This document shows, in pieces, positions 7,858 through 16,334 of a DNA stretch of 64,000 bases (positions are counted from its first letter, which is position 1; every line of letters starts with the position of its first letter). The notes under the pieces were generated by a model that saw only the letters and a list, made by a program, of their open reading frames with translations, had not been told where the DNA came from and did no database searches. The stretch is from DAIPKP01 sp964545875 (GTDB lineage Bacteria > Synergistota > Synergistia > Synergistales > Aminiphilaceae). A program made the translations under genes and the position numbers. The stretch spans positions 161,699-225,698 of the forward strand of contig CAZJHH010000006.1 in assembly GCA_964545875.1 (NCBI GenBank), given 5' to 3'.

Positions 7858-7885
7858 TTGACGAATTCCGGAGGGTACGTATAAT
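7858..7885 (+). promoter_or_regulatory. Sigma-70 promoter of carAB
   Basis: TTGACG (7858-7863) and TATAAT (7880-7885) are separated by 16 bases. Transcription should begin near 7892, leaving a leader of about 60 bases before carA. No uracil-sensitive attenuator was recognised in the leader. Confidence 0.75.
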
Positions 7886-7951
7886 ACCGAGGAATGTTCA
7901 AAGGTTTATTTTAACTTCGTTTTGTAACTAATGTTTTTTGGAGGTCTCGAC

Positions 7952-9022
7952 ATGCCCGAAACGTATCCGGTTTGCCTCACCCTGGAGGACGGCACCCAGT
8001 GGTGGGGACGCTCTTCCAGCCCCGTAACCCCCAGGGAGGGGGAGGTAGTTTTTACCACCTCCCAGAGCGGTTACCCCCAATCCATCAGCGATCCTTCCTA
8101 CTGCGGCCAGATGCTTCTCTTCGCCTTTCCTCTGATAAACGTCTACGGAGTGGATGCGGAACATCTGGAAAGCTCCCGTCCCTGGACCACCGGGGTGCTC
8201 ACCCAGCATATCCGCCGGAGCCCCCTGAAGGGGACCATACAGCTCCACGAATGGCTCCGGAAATGGAACATACCTCTGGTGGAATCCATAGACTGCCGGG
8301 GGCTTATTCTTCATCTCCGAAGCCGGGGAACCCTCTGGGGGCGCCTGGACTCCGAAGCGCTTCCCCCAAAAGAAACTTCCTTTACGGATCATGTGGCCCG
8401 GGTTTCTCCCCGGGAAATCCTGCGGCAGGGAAAAGGAGATCTGCGCATAGGCATTCTGGATTGCGGCATGAAGGAGGGCATAGCCCGTTCTCTTCTGGAG
8501 CGGGGATGCGAGGTGGTGCGTTTTCCCTCGGATACTCCCCCGGAGACCATTCTCGGAGAAGAAAACCTTTCGGGGCTGGTTCTGAGCAACGGGCCGGGAG
8601 ATCCCAGCGTGCTCTCCCGGGAAATCGCCACGGTACGGCAGCTTGTGGGGAAACTCCCCCTTTTCGGCATCTGCCTGGGAACCCAGATTCTCTCTCTGGC
8701 CTGCGGAGGAAGCACCTTCAAGCTTCCCTACGGTCATCGGGGGGCCAACCAACCCGTGCAGGACGTTACCACGGGGCGGGGATACGTAACAAGCCAGAAC
8801 CACGGCTACGCCATCGAGGAAACCTCCCTGAAAGAGACGGAGCTGGATGTGTGGTTCCGCCATCTCGGCGATGGTACGGTGGAAGGAATTCTGCATAGGG
8901 AATTCCCCGCCCGGGGAGTGCAGTTCCACCCCGAAGCGTGCCCCGGCCCCAGGGATGCGGGGCATCTCTTCGACACCTTTTTGGAAACTGCGGCAACCTG
9001 GAAAGGAGGGGTCCGCTCATGA
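7952..9022 (+). CDS. carA: Carbamoyl-phosphate synthase small (glutaminase) subunit
   Basis: The ATG at 7952 follows GGAGGT with ideal spacing; an in-frame ATG at 7931 precedes the RBS and is rejected. The 356-residue protein has the CarA N-terminal domain and a class I glutamine amidotransferase domain with nucleophile Cys in FGICLGTQ and the His-Glu pair in VQFHPEA. It releases ammonia from glutamine for the large subunit, giving carbamoyl phosphate for pyrimidine and arginine synthesis. The usual GICLGHQ is GICLGTQ here. It overlaps carB by four bases (ATGA). No other pyr or arg gene is adjacent. Confidence 0.95.
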   Translation: MPETYPVCLTLEDGTQWWGRSSSPVTPREGEVVFTTSQSGYPQSISDPSYCGQMLLFAFPLINVYGVDAEHLESSRPWTTGVLTQHIRRSPLKGTIQLHEWLRKWNIPLVESIDCRGLILHLRSRGTLWGRLDSEALPPKETSFTDHVARVSPREILRQGKGDLRIGILDCGMKEGIARSLLERGCEVVRFPSDTPPETILGEENLSGLVLSNGPGDPSVLSREIATVRQLVGKLPLFGICLGTQILSLACGGSTFKLPYGHRGANQPVQDVTTGRGYVTSQNHGYAIEETSLKETELDVWFRHLGDGTVEGILHREFPARGVQFHPEACPGPRDAGHLFDTFLETAATWKGGVRS

Positions 9023-12000
9023 ACATGCTTTCTCAGGGATCTTCCATCCTCGTTCTCGGCTCCGGCCCCATCCGGATAGGTCAGGCGGCGGAGTTCGACT
9101 ACTCCGGAAGCCAGGCATGCCGGGCTCTTCGGGAAGAGGGATATACGGTCATTCTTTTGAACTCCAACCCCGCCACCATTCAGACGGATCTGGGGCTGGC
9201 GGATTACGTCTATCTCCGGCCCCTTACGCCGGATACGGTGCGGCATATTCTGGAGAAGCACCGCCCCGGGGGGGTTCTCGCCACCCTGGGAGGCCAGACC
9301 GCCCTGAATCTCTGCATGGAATGCGCCGCCCTGGGGCTCTGGGAGAAGTACCGTACCCGGATCCTCGGCACCTCCGTAGAGACTATCCAGCGGGCGGAAG
9401 GGCGGGACGATTTCCGGAGCTGCATGCTCGATCTGGGGCAGCCCATCGTGGAAAGCCGCTGCGTCTCCTCCCTGGAGGAAGCCCTGGCTTTCAGCTCCTC
9501 CAATCCCTTTCCCCTTATCATCCGGCCGGACTTTACCCTGGGAGGCACCGGGGGCGGGGTGGCCCGGGACGAAAGCTCCCTGAAAGCCCGGGTGGCGGAA
9601 GGACTTCGGGCCTCTCCGGTACGGCGGGTACTTCTGGAGCGCTATCTTCAGGGGTGGCGGGAGATCGAGGCGGAGGTGCTCCGGGATGCCTACGGAAACC
9701 GCCTCTGCGTTTGCAGTATGGAGAATATCGACCCCATGGGGGTGCATACGGGAGATTCCGTGGTGGTGGCTCCGGTGCTCACCCTTACGGATGCCCAGTG
9801 GCAGCGGCTGCGTTCCGCCGCCCTGGATATCGTGGACGCCCTGGATATCCGGGGAGCCTGCAACGTACAGTTCGCCATCAGCCCGGACAGCTCGGAGTAC
9901 GTTATCATCGAGGTAAATCCCCGGGCAAGCCGCTCCAGCGCCCTGGCGAGCAAGGCCACGGGATATCCCATCGCCCGGATGGCCGCCAAGATCGCCCTGG
10001 GAAAGGCCCTTACGGAAATGCCCAATCCCGTGACGGGCACCGGAAGCGCCCTTCAGGAGCCCGCTCTGGACTACGTGGCCCTCAAGGTGCCCCTCTGGCC
10101 CTTCGGAAGCTTTCCCGGAGCGGACGTCTCCCTGGGAACCATCATGAAGGCCACCGGGGAGGTGCTGGGAATGGGAACCAACTTCACCGCCGCCCTGCTC
10201 AAGGCCTTCCGTTCCCTGGACGGCAAATCCCACCTCCCCTCCCCGGATCGGCTCGACACTCCGGAAAATCTATGGAAGGCCTGTCTCACCCCCACACATC
10301 GGCGGCTCGAAGCCGTTATGGAGCTGCTCCTTCTGGGAACATCCGGGGATGAAATCGCCGCAAAAACGAGCATCCATCCCTACTTTATCGAGGAACTCCG
10401 GGAAATCACCGGAGTTCTCCGGGAGCTTTCGGAAGCCTTGGGAGAACCCTCGGAGGAACTGCTGCGGAAGGCCAAGGGAATGGGACTTCCCGATGCGGCC
10501 ATAACGGAATATACCGGAATTTCCCCGCAAAACCTGAAGGCCCTATACGCCCAGGCATCTCCGGCTCTCGCCCCGGCCTTTCGGGAGGTGGACGGATGCG
10601 CCGGAGAAATTCCCTCGGGCTCCGGATACTGGTACTCCTCCTACGGTATGAAGGGGGATTCCCTTCCGGAAGGGCCGGAATCCCCCAAGAGCCTGGCGGT
10701 GCTCGGCTCGGGGCCCATACGGATAGCCCAGGGAGTGGAGTTCGACTACTGCTGCGTCAAGGCGGTGCAGGCCATTCAGCGCCGGGGATACCGGGCGGTG
10801 ATGATCAACAACAATCCCGAAACGGTGAGCACCGATCACGACTGCTCCGATGCCCTCTACCTGGAACCCCTCTGCAGGGAAGAGGTGGAACAAATCTTCC
10901 GCCGCGAAAAGATCGGGGGGTACTTTGCGAGCTTCGGAGGCCAGACCGCTCTCAGCCTGGGTATGAACATCGCTCCGGAGTATCCTCTTCTCGGCACGGA
11001 TCTTTCGGGAATCCGCCGGGCGGAAAGCCGGGGAGAATTTTCGGCCCTTCTGGAAAAGGCGGAAATTCCCCTTCCTCCGGGAGCGGTGGCCCGCACGGCG
11101 GATCAGGGACTCCGTATTGCGGAAACTCTGGGATATCCCCTCATGGTACGCCCCAGCTTCGTTATCGGGGGCGTGGCCATGGCGGTGGTTTACGAAGAGG
11201 AGGAACTTCTGGGAATACTGGAAGAGGCCTTTTCTCTCGAAACGGATCAGGAGGTGCTTCTGGACCGGTTCCTGCCGGGAAAGGAGTTCGAAGTGGATGC
11301 GGTCTGTCAGGGATCCGAGGTGGTGATTCCGGGAATCTTCGAACACCTGGACCCCGCGGGAATACACTCGGGAGACTCCATAGCCCTCTTTCCCGCCCTC
11401 TCCCTGGAGCCCCGGCACCGGGAAGAAATTCTGCGCATCACCTCCCGCATCGCGGGGGAACTGAACGTGAAGGGACTTCTGAACATCCAGTTCGTGCTCC
11501 ACGACGGCACCCTCTACGTTATCGAGGCGAATCCCCGGGGAAGCCGGACGGTACCCATCGTCACCAAGCTCACCCACGTACCTCTGGTGGATCTCGCGGT
11601 GGGAGTGGCTCTGGGGGAATCCCTGAGGGAAATCGCCCCGGAACTGGGATTGCTCTCCTATAAAGGCCCCTTCGGAGTGAAGATCCCCGTATTTTCCACG
11701 GAAAAACTGCCGGGCATCGATTTCCGGCTGGGGCCCAAAATGCAGTCCACCGGGGAGGTGCTGGGAGTTTCGGAAAACTTCGCCGGGGCCCTGCGGGAAG
11801 CCCTGGAGGCCATCGGGGCATCCCTTCCCGCCAGGGGAAAGGTGCTCTTTTCGGTACACCACCGGGCAAAATCCGCCTGCTGCGCCACCGCCGCGCTCTA
11901 TGCCGCCGCGGGATGGGAACTTTTCGCCACCCCCGGCACGGCGGAGCATCTGAGCAAATGGGGCATTCCCGTACGGCCGGTCCCCAAGGGAGAAAGCCTG

Positions 12001-12192
12001 GTTAAACGAATTACCGCCAAGGAATGGGATCTTCTGGTAAACATACCGGGAAACCAGCAGACCGCCCTTCGGGACGGCTTCGCCCTACGCCGGGCGGCAG
12101 TGGAGGGCGGACTCCTCTGCTTCCACTCCCTGGAGTGCGCCAACGCCCTGGGGATAAGCCTGCCGAAGGTTTCCGGAGGACACGAGTGTTAG
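9019..12192 (+). CDS. carB: Carbamoyl-phosphate synthase large subunit
   Basis: Translation starts at the ATG that overlaps the carA stop codon; a longer frame from 8938 merely runs over carA. The 1057-residue protein has the two homologous ATP-grasp halves, each introduced by the same LGSGPIRI motif (near residues 11 and 562), and a C-terminal MGS-like allosteric domain that contains GWELFATPGTAEHL. It phosphorylates bicarbonate and carbamate using two ATP. Length is close to the usual 1070. It forms an operon with carA and ends at the terminator at 12241-12275. Confidence 0.95.
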   Translation: MNMLSQGSSILVLGSGPIRIGQAAEFDYSGSQACRALREEGYTVILLNSNPATIQTDLGLADYVYLRPLTPDTVRHILEKHRPGGVLATLGGQTALNLCMECAALGLWEKYRTRILGTSVETIQRAEGRDDFRSCMLDLGQPIVESRCVSSLEEALAFSSSNPFPLIIRPDFTLGGTGGGVARDESSLKARVAEGLRASPVRRVLLERYLQGWREIEAEVLRDAYGNRLCVCSMENIDPMGVHTGDSVVVAPVLTLTDAQWQRLRSAALDIVDALDIRGACNVQFAISPDSSEYVIIEVNPRASRSSALASKATGYPIARMAAKIALGKALTEMPNPVTGTGSALQEPALDYVALKVPLWPFGSFPGADVSLGTIMKATGEVLGMGTNFTAALLKAFRSLDGKSHLPSPDRLDTPENLWKACLTPTHRRLEAVMELLLLGTSGDEIAAKTSIHPYFIEELREITGVLRELSEALGEPSEELLRKAKGMGLPDAAITEYTGISPQNLKALYAQASPALAPAFREVDGCAGEIPSGSGYWYSSYGMKGDSLPEGPESPKSLAVLGSGPIRIAQGVEFDYCCVKAVQAIQRRGYRAVMINNNPETVSTDHDCSDALYLEPLCREEVEQIFRREKIGGYFASFGGQTALSLGMNIAPEYPLLGTDLSGIRRAESRGEFSALLEKAEIPLPPGAVARTADQGLRIAETLGYPLMVRPSFVIGGVAMAVVYEEEELLGILEEAFSLETDQEVLLDRFLPGKEFEVDAVCQGSEVVIPGIFEHLDPAGIHSGDSIALFPALSLEPRHREEILRITSRIAGELNVKGLLNIQFVLHDGTLYVIEANPRGSRTVPIVTKLTHVPLVDLAVGVALGESLREIAPELGLLSYKGPFGVKIPVFSTEKLPGIDFRLGPKMQSTGEVLGVSENFAGALREALEAIGASLPARGKVLFSVHHRAKSACCATAALYAAAGWELFATPGTAEHLSKWGIPVRPVPKGESLVKRITAKEWDLLVNIPGNQQTALRDGFALRRAAVEGGLLCFHSLECANALGISLPKVSGGHEC

Positions 12193-12240
12193 AGGCATTG
12201 TGTCCTTATCCCGGAAAACTACTGAAATTTTCGGAATCGA

Positions 12241-12275
12241 AAAAAGCACCTCCTGGGCTCAGGAGGTGCTTTTTT
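12241..12275 (+). terminator. Intrinsic terminator of carAB
   Basis: A 15-bp perfect stem (12241-12255 with 12260-12274) with a GGCT loop is followed by T. It starts 48 bases after the carB stop codon. Confidence 0.85.
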
Positions 12276-12740
12276 CGTGTTGTACGTTCCGAGGTTACGA
12301 TGTTACAAAAGGGCCATCAGGATTCGAAAAAAACTCCCCGGGGAGACCCACCATTTCTCCCGGCACGTAAAAAGAATTCGCAGTTATGGGGGTTGCGGAT
12401 ATCTACACGTAGTTACGGATTTCAAGAAAGCCTCCAAGCCATCCGGCATCTTTACCGTTTTTACGAGAGAGGGGCTGCGGTTTCTGCCAGGGCCTTTTCC
12501 TTGCGCAGGAATTACCGATCGGGCTCTTGAATCCGCTTCCCCTCCCTCTCCATATCTGCCCGGCATTGGAAAAATTCCTCAAGTTCCATCGAAACATTTC
12601 CGGGAGACATGGCCAGGATTGTCACCTTTGAACTTTTGCTCAAAGAACGTTACAAAATGAACGTCAGCTGGTGTTATACTCGTCAAAGGCTTCAATTTGG
12701 CTGTAGGTTGCGACATAATTCGCTTCGAGGAAGAGGTCAA
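12276..12740. other. Intergenic stretch before corA
   Basis: No supportable gene was found in these 465 bases. Short open frames exist on both strands but lack an RBS, a recognisable motif and consistent codon use. A CTCCCCGGGGAG palindrome occurs near 12331. A weak promoter for corA (TTACAA about 17 bases before TTATAC, near 12650-12680) is possible. Confidence 0.4.
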
Positions 12741-13820
12741 ATGGATAAAAAAGAAAAGAAAAATAAAGCAAAGCGGCAGAGCGCAAAAGCCGGATTGGCT
12801 CCGGGAACGCCGATTTTCATTGGAGAACGGAAACAGGAAAAAACCCGCATCGATGTCATCGATTATGACGAAAATACCCTCCATGAATTTTCGGATACAA
12901 CCTTGGAGAAGGGTGCCGATCTGGCCCAGACAGGAACCGTTACATGGATAAACGTCAACGGCATTCACGACCTCGGAATGATCGAGTCGGTGGGCAAACG
13001 CTTCAACCTCCATTCCCTCACCCTCGAAGACCTGGTCAACACCGACCAGCGTCCCAAGGCAGAAATGTTTCCAAGTTATCTATTCATTGTTCTGAAGATG
13101 ATAAGCTACAACGAGACCACCAATGCAGCCGACGTGGAGCATGTCAGTCTCATTCTGGGAGAGAATTATGTCATATCCTTTCTCGAAAATGAAGGAGATG
13201 TCTTCGATACGGTGCGTGAACGTCTTCGGTCCGCGAAAGGACGGATACGCAGCATGAAGTCCGATTCCCTCGCCTACGCCCTGATGGATGCCGTGGTTGA
13301 CCAGTATTTCCTCGCGGTCGAACGCATCGGCGATTTTATTGAGAATATCGACGATCACCTGTTGACCGATCCAAGGCCTGACGACCTCCAGGAGATCCAC
13401 CGGCTCAAACGAGACATTCTGAGCTTGCGCAGGGCGGTGTGGCCCCTGAGGGAGGAAGTCGGAGCCATTGAAAAAAGCGAATCGCCGCTCATCCGCCAAG
13501 AAACCCGGGTTTTCCTACGCGATCTCTATGACCACACGATCCAGGTCATCGATATGGTGGAAACTTTCCGGGATCTTCTTGGCGGTATGCACGACACCTA
13601 TCTTTCGAGCATCAGCAACCGTATGAACGAAATCATGAAGGTGCTCACCATCATTGCCACGATCTTCATCCCGCTGACCTTCATCGTCGGAGTTTACGGG
13701 ATGAATTTTGAACACATGCCGGAATTGAAATGGACATGGGGTTATTATTTGGTCTGGCTGATCATGTTCTCTGTCGGCTGCGGCATGGTAGTATACTTCA
13801 AACGGAAAAAATGGATATAG
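12741..13820 (+). CDS. corA: CorA-family magnesium/cobalt transporter
   Basis: The start is taken as the ATG at 12741, which follows GAGGAAGAGG; an upstream frame to 12609 lacks support. The 359-residue protein has a long cytoplasmic N-terminal domain, a helical stalk and two C-terminal membrane segments. The pore signature GMN occurs in VYGMNFEHMPE, followed by a second segment and the basic tail KRKKWI. It should carry Mg2+ (possibly Co2+ or Ni2+) into the cell as a pentamer. The N-terminal lysine-rich stretch (residues 1-20) is unusual but not diagnostic. It stands alone between terminators. Confidence 0.92.
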   Translation: MDKKEKKNKAKRQSAKAGLAPGTPIFIGERKQEKTRIDVIDYDENTLHEFSDTTLEKGADLAQTGTVTWINVNGIHDLGMIESVGKRFNLHSLTLEDLVNTDQRPKAEMFPSYLFIVLKMISYNETTNAADVEHVSLILGENYVISFLENEGDVFDTVRERLRSAKGRIRSMKSDSLAYALMDAVVDQYFLAVERIGDFIENIDDHLLTDPRPDDLQEIHRLKRDILSLRRAVWPLREEVGAIEKSESPLIRQETRVFLRDLYDHTIQVIDMVETFRDLLGGMHDTYLSSISNRMNEIMKVLTIIATIFIPLTFIVGVYGMNFEHMPELKWTWGYYLVWLIMFSVGCGMVVYFKRKKWI

Positions 13821-13930
13821 CCGATGGGCCATAGCGTGGATTTCAGCCAGTCCGGAACGACCTTACCGCGGTCAATGTCGAGCAACAATGCTGCCCAAAT
13901 GAGACTATGGGCAACGTCATTGTCGAATAA

Positions 13931-13965
13931 AGGTCACTTCGGGCCAACTTGACCCGAAGTGACCT
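13931..13965. terminator. 13-bp hairpin between convergent corA and the PPOX gene
   Basis: Positions 13931-13943 and 13953-13965 are perfect complements. On the minus strand the stem is followed by TTTATT, so it could end the PPOX transcript, and it may also stop corA. The hairpin is bordered on both sides by the same 8-base sequence TCGAATAA (13923-13930 and 13965-13972). Confidence 0.55.
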
Positions 13966-13985
13966 CGAATAAGAAAAAACCAAAG

Positions 13986-14408
13986 CTATTTAACAGGAAA
14001 GTCCTGAGAATTGAAATTGGTGTAGTATCTGCCGGATTGTGCTGTAAATCTCAAAACACAATAGTCGGGATCGGTGACACCCTTCGGATAATACATCGTA
14101 TCTCCTTCCCGCCAAATCGTTTCCTTACTTTCCTGATCCTCCAGCACTTCCATTGTGCCTTTTAACATGACGCCCCGGAAAAACCTCCTGTCGCAAAAAT
14201 AAATGCACGCCTTTGGATTGGCGCGGTATTGAGCTACGCGCATGGAAGACGTGTTCGTGGTGAAATAGAAAACTTTGACACCTTCACGCTTTCTTGGCGG
14301 CAGCATGGCCTTGGCATTCGGAAATCCCTCTTGATCGACCGAAGCGATAAACGATACGCTTTGCTTATCAATCAGGTTTCCTATGGTTTGTTCGGCATTC
14401 CGGAGCAT
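13986..14408 (-). CDS. Pyridoxamine 5'-phosphate oxidase-like (split-barrel FMN) protein
   Basis: The 140-residue protein is a general-stress-protein-26/PPOX-type split barrel. FIASVDQEGFPNAKAM, VFYFTTNTSSMRVAQYRANPKACIYF and the closing FTAQSGRYYTNF follow the family pattern of flavin-binding dimers. Its substrate is unknown; relatives bind FMN, F420 or heme. It lies downstream of an HxlR regulator on the same strand, 94 bases away, with a palindrome in its upstream region, so it is the likely regulatory target. Base composition is AT-richer than most of the window. Confidence 0.85.
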   Translation of the reverse strand: MLRNAEQTIGNLIDKQSVSFIASVDQEGFPNAKAMLPPRKREGVKVFYFTTNTSSMRVAQYRANPKACIYFCDRRFFRGVMLKGTMEVLEDQESKETIWREGDTMYYPKGVTDPDYCVLRFTAQSGRYYTNFNSQDFPVK

Positions 14409-14427
14409 AGGGTTACCTCCCGTATAT

Positions 14428-14455
14428 TACGATGGTTTTATATGTTTCTATCGTA
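14428..14455. promoter_or_regulatory. Palindrome upstream of the PPOX gene
   Basis: TACGAT (14428-14433) and ATCGTA (14450-14455) form an inverted repeat with a 16-base AT-rich spacer, 20 bases before the PPOX start codon. It may be an operator for the HxlR regulator encoded immediately upstream. Confidence 0.4.
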
Positions 14456-14502
14456 GTACGCGGAGCCTTCGCAGTAAATTACCCACTTTTTTGTAGGCAC
14501 GG

Positions 14503-14862
14503 TCAACCCAGAATACCACTGGCTTTCAGGATATCTTCCATGCCATTTTCTTTCATCAGTTCAATGCCAACATTCTGCATAATCGTAACGGCTTCCAGCA
14601 GCTTTTTACCGCGGTCGGTTAAAAAATATTCGACCTTTAACGGGTATCCATCGAAAGAATGCTTGTCGATGATACCGTAGTCAAGGAGTTCTTTAAGCTG
14701 TTCCAGCAACATTTTTTGACTTATGCCTTTGATCTCACGTTCAAGCTGCGACAAGGATTTCCCACCTTTGCCAAGCTGCCATAAAATGATTGGTTTCCAT
14801 TTGCCTTTTGTAAGATCATGCGTCAATTCTAGCGGGCATGTATATTCTTCGCGTATTTTCAT
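14503..14862 (-). CDS. HxlR-family winged-helix regulator (second copy)
   Basis: The 119-residue protein carries the classic HxlR N-terminus YTCPLELTHDLTKGKWKPIILWQL, here with Cys9 at the redox- or aldehyde-sensing position used by many members. ISQKMLLEQLKEL is the recognition helix and VEYFLTDRGKKLL the wing. It is distinct from the HxlR protein at 5773-6123 and is AT-richer, suggesting separate acquisition. It probably controls the PPOX gene downstream and itself; its own upstream region has a palindrome that overlaps a -10 box. Confidence 0.88.
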   Translation of the reverse strand: MKIREEYTCPLELTHDLTKGKWKPIILWQLGKGGKSLSQLEREIKGISQKMLLEQLKELLDYGIIDKHSFDGYPLKVEYFLTDRGKKLLEAVTIMQNVGIELMKENGMEDILKASGILG

Positions 14863-14909
14863 TGTTCATCCTTTACGCACAAACTCGACTTGCCTAATCC
14901 GCACAAAAT

Positions 14910-14935
14910 TTTTGCAAAAATTATACATTGCAAAA
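14910..14935 (-). promoter_or_regulatory. Palindrome overlapping the -10 box of the second HxlR gene
   Basis: TTTTGCAA (14910-14917) and TTGCAAAA (14928-14935) are perfect arms with a 10-base spacer. The minus-strand TATAAT at 14920-14925 lies inside. This arrangement fits autorepression by the HxlR protein. Confidence 0.5.
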
Positions 14936-15372
14936 TTATTTACAAGTATTTTAATTGAAAAAATCTCTGCTCCTCCCAGTCAACCTTCAGCACTCTTTCT
15001 TCCAGGCTTATATGCTTCTGATAATGTTTTTCGGAGTCTCGAAAAAATTGTTCGCCTTTTCCAGATCCAATAGCCTCTTTGTTAAGTTGAAAAATTCTAA
15101 AATATCTACATGACAAATAAATGACGGGAGCATTTTAGAAGGATTTTCAACGGCTTTATAGGAATTGCTCATACTCGCCAACGCCTGTCAAATAATTAAG
15201 ATTAGTATGCCATGATCGCACAAAAAAACACTAGGCACATTTTGACTGGCATTAAAAATTTCCGCCGGTTCCAGCAACCTTGTTCCTCACATTGCCCTAC
15301 CCAATTCCGCTTCTATTTGCAATAAAAGACCCTAAAAGCACTGCTGATTTTTAATTTTTATCGCAAAGCACA
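14936..15372 (-). other. AT-rich stretch with coding-like but broken frames
   Basis: No intact gene of normal size is present in these 437 bases. On the minus strand a 54-codon frame runs 15172-15008, and a second frame in a different phase runs from about 15098 to a stop at 14940-14942 with codons rich in G at the first position (for example FFRDSEKHYQKHISLEERVL). The two overlap and neither has a good RBS. They may be remains of a decayed gene, but no family was recognised. Confidence 0.35.
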
Positions 15373-15708
15373 TCACACCGATAACAGTTTTCCTCCGGAT
15401 TTGAGTATCTCGGTGAGATTCTTTCCCACATATTTGACATCCACCCCCATCTCGGTCAGTCTGGGAGTAGTTTTCAGGGCGTCGCTGCAGGATTTACAGG
15501 CGGAAATAACTACCCCCGCCTCAAGAAGTTCTTGTATTCCCCGGGCCACCGATTCGGATTCCGTTGCAAGTTTCGCGGTGGGGCCCCAGATGATGAGTTC
15601 TATATCGTTCCACCACCCTTTACGTTTGGAATTTCGGGCATACATGAGAACCATTTTGTCGAACACCTCTTCGTCGGCGTTCGTCCACAGGATATGCAGT
15701 TTTTCCAT
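15373..15708 (-). CDS. DsrE-family protein
   Basis: The ATG at 15708 follows AGGGGG and gives 111 residues; a frame extending to 15747 is not needed. The sequence has the DsrE/DsrF-like alpha/beta pattern: LHILWTNADEEVFDKMVLMY, IELIIWGPTAKL, then VVISACKSCSDAL with two cysteines (CKSC) and GVDVKYVGKNLTEILKSG at the end. DsrE proteins take part in sulfur relay or persulfide handling. It lies directly downstream of a C_GCAxxG_C_C protein and an OsmC protein on the same strand, but a terminator separates it from the former. Confidence 0.8.
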   Translation of the reverse strand: MEKLHILWTNADEEVFDKMVLMYARNSKRKGWWNDIELIIWGPTAKLATESESVARGIQELLEAGVVISACKSCSDALKTTPRLTEMGVDVKYVGKNLTEILKSGGKLLSV

Positions 15709-15745
15709 GTTTTTTTCCCCCTTGAACGTAGTTTCCCGAAAAGAC

Positions 15746-15788
15746 AAACGCTCCCATGGAAAGAGATCCCCGTTCCACGGGAGCGTTT
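15746..15788 (-). terminator. Terminator after the C_GCAxxG_C_C gene
   Basis: AAACGCTCCC (15746-15755) and GGGAGCGTTT (15779-15788) are perfect arms, extended by TGGAA/TTCCA. The hairpin begins 6 bases after the stop codon of the gene that ends at 15795. On the minus strand it ends in TTT. Confidence 0.65.
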
Positions 15789-15794
15789 CTTCCG

Positions 15795-16235
15795 CTATCC
15801 GCCGCTAACGCTGGAAGTAATGTAACGATAACTGTATTCGATTCCCCGGTTCGTCAGATCTTCGCAGAGATGCGGGGGATCGTTCTCGTTGAAGCCCCCC
15901 GGACGAAGGATCGAGCACGACAACGAGGAAAAATGTTCTTCGAACTTTTCCGCAAAGTCGAAACACATTCCGGAGATCGCCGCTTCCTCCATACCGAGCT
16001 TTTCCTTTGCGTAGAGGCTTATGAACATCAGCGCCCCTTCCACAAGACCGCATTGCCCCCGATATCCCCCGGCTCCGTGCAGGCCTATGGCACTGTGAAG
16101 GGTTTGTCGATGTATTTCGTGATCGAAAAGCCTGGAAAGCACCATCAGCGTGGTGCGTGCGCAATTGATGTCGTGAGTCCAGTAGAGATCGTGCACCATT
16201 TCCGATATGGCCGATGTAATTTCCTGCTCCCGCAT
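15795..16235 (-). CDS. C_GCAxxG_C_C family putative redox-active protein
   Basis: The ATG at 16235 follows CGGGGGAG; longer frames to 16328 run into the neighbouring gene's leader. The 146-residue protein has the family layout: an N-terminal NCART cysteine, a glycine-rich GLHGAGGYRGQCGLVEGAL core, GMC, and two late cysteines SLSC and HLC. The family is named for this cysteine pattern and is thought to carry a redox-active site or cluster; no reaction is established. It is encoded between OsmC and DsrE proteins, which suggests thiol or sulfur redox work. Confidence 0.8.
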   Translation of the reverse strand: MREQEITSAISEMVHDLYWTHDINCARTTLMVLSRLFDHEIHRQTLHSAIGLHGAGGYRGQCGLVEGALMFISLYAKEKLGMEEAAISGMCFDFAEKFEEHFSSLSCSILRPGGFNENDPPHLCEDLTNRGIEYSYRYITSSVSGG

Positions 16236-16334
16236 TTTCAAACTCCCCCGTTTTTGAAGTGCCGTTACAAAGATACCCTTTGATATCATGGATTCTAAAA
16301 GCTGATACCCAGGTCTCTTCCTCCGCAAGAGACC

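Noticed and set aside
8938..9018. 27-codon N-terminal extension of carB
   Set aside because: It overlaps the carA coding region in another frame; the start overlapping the carA stop codon is typical and matches the CarB N-terminus.
12300..12345. tRNA-like TTCGAATCC on the minus strand near 12318
   Set aside because: The surrounding bases do not form an acceptor stem, D arm or anticodon arm, so no tRNA gene is present.
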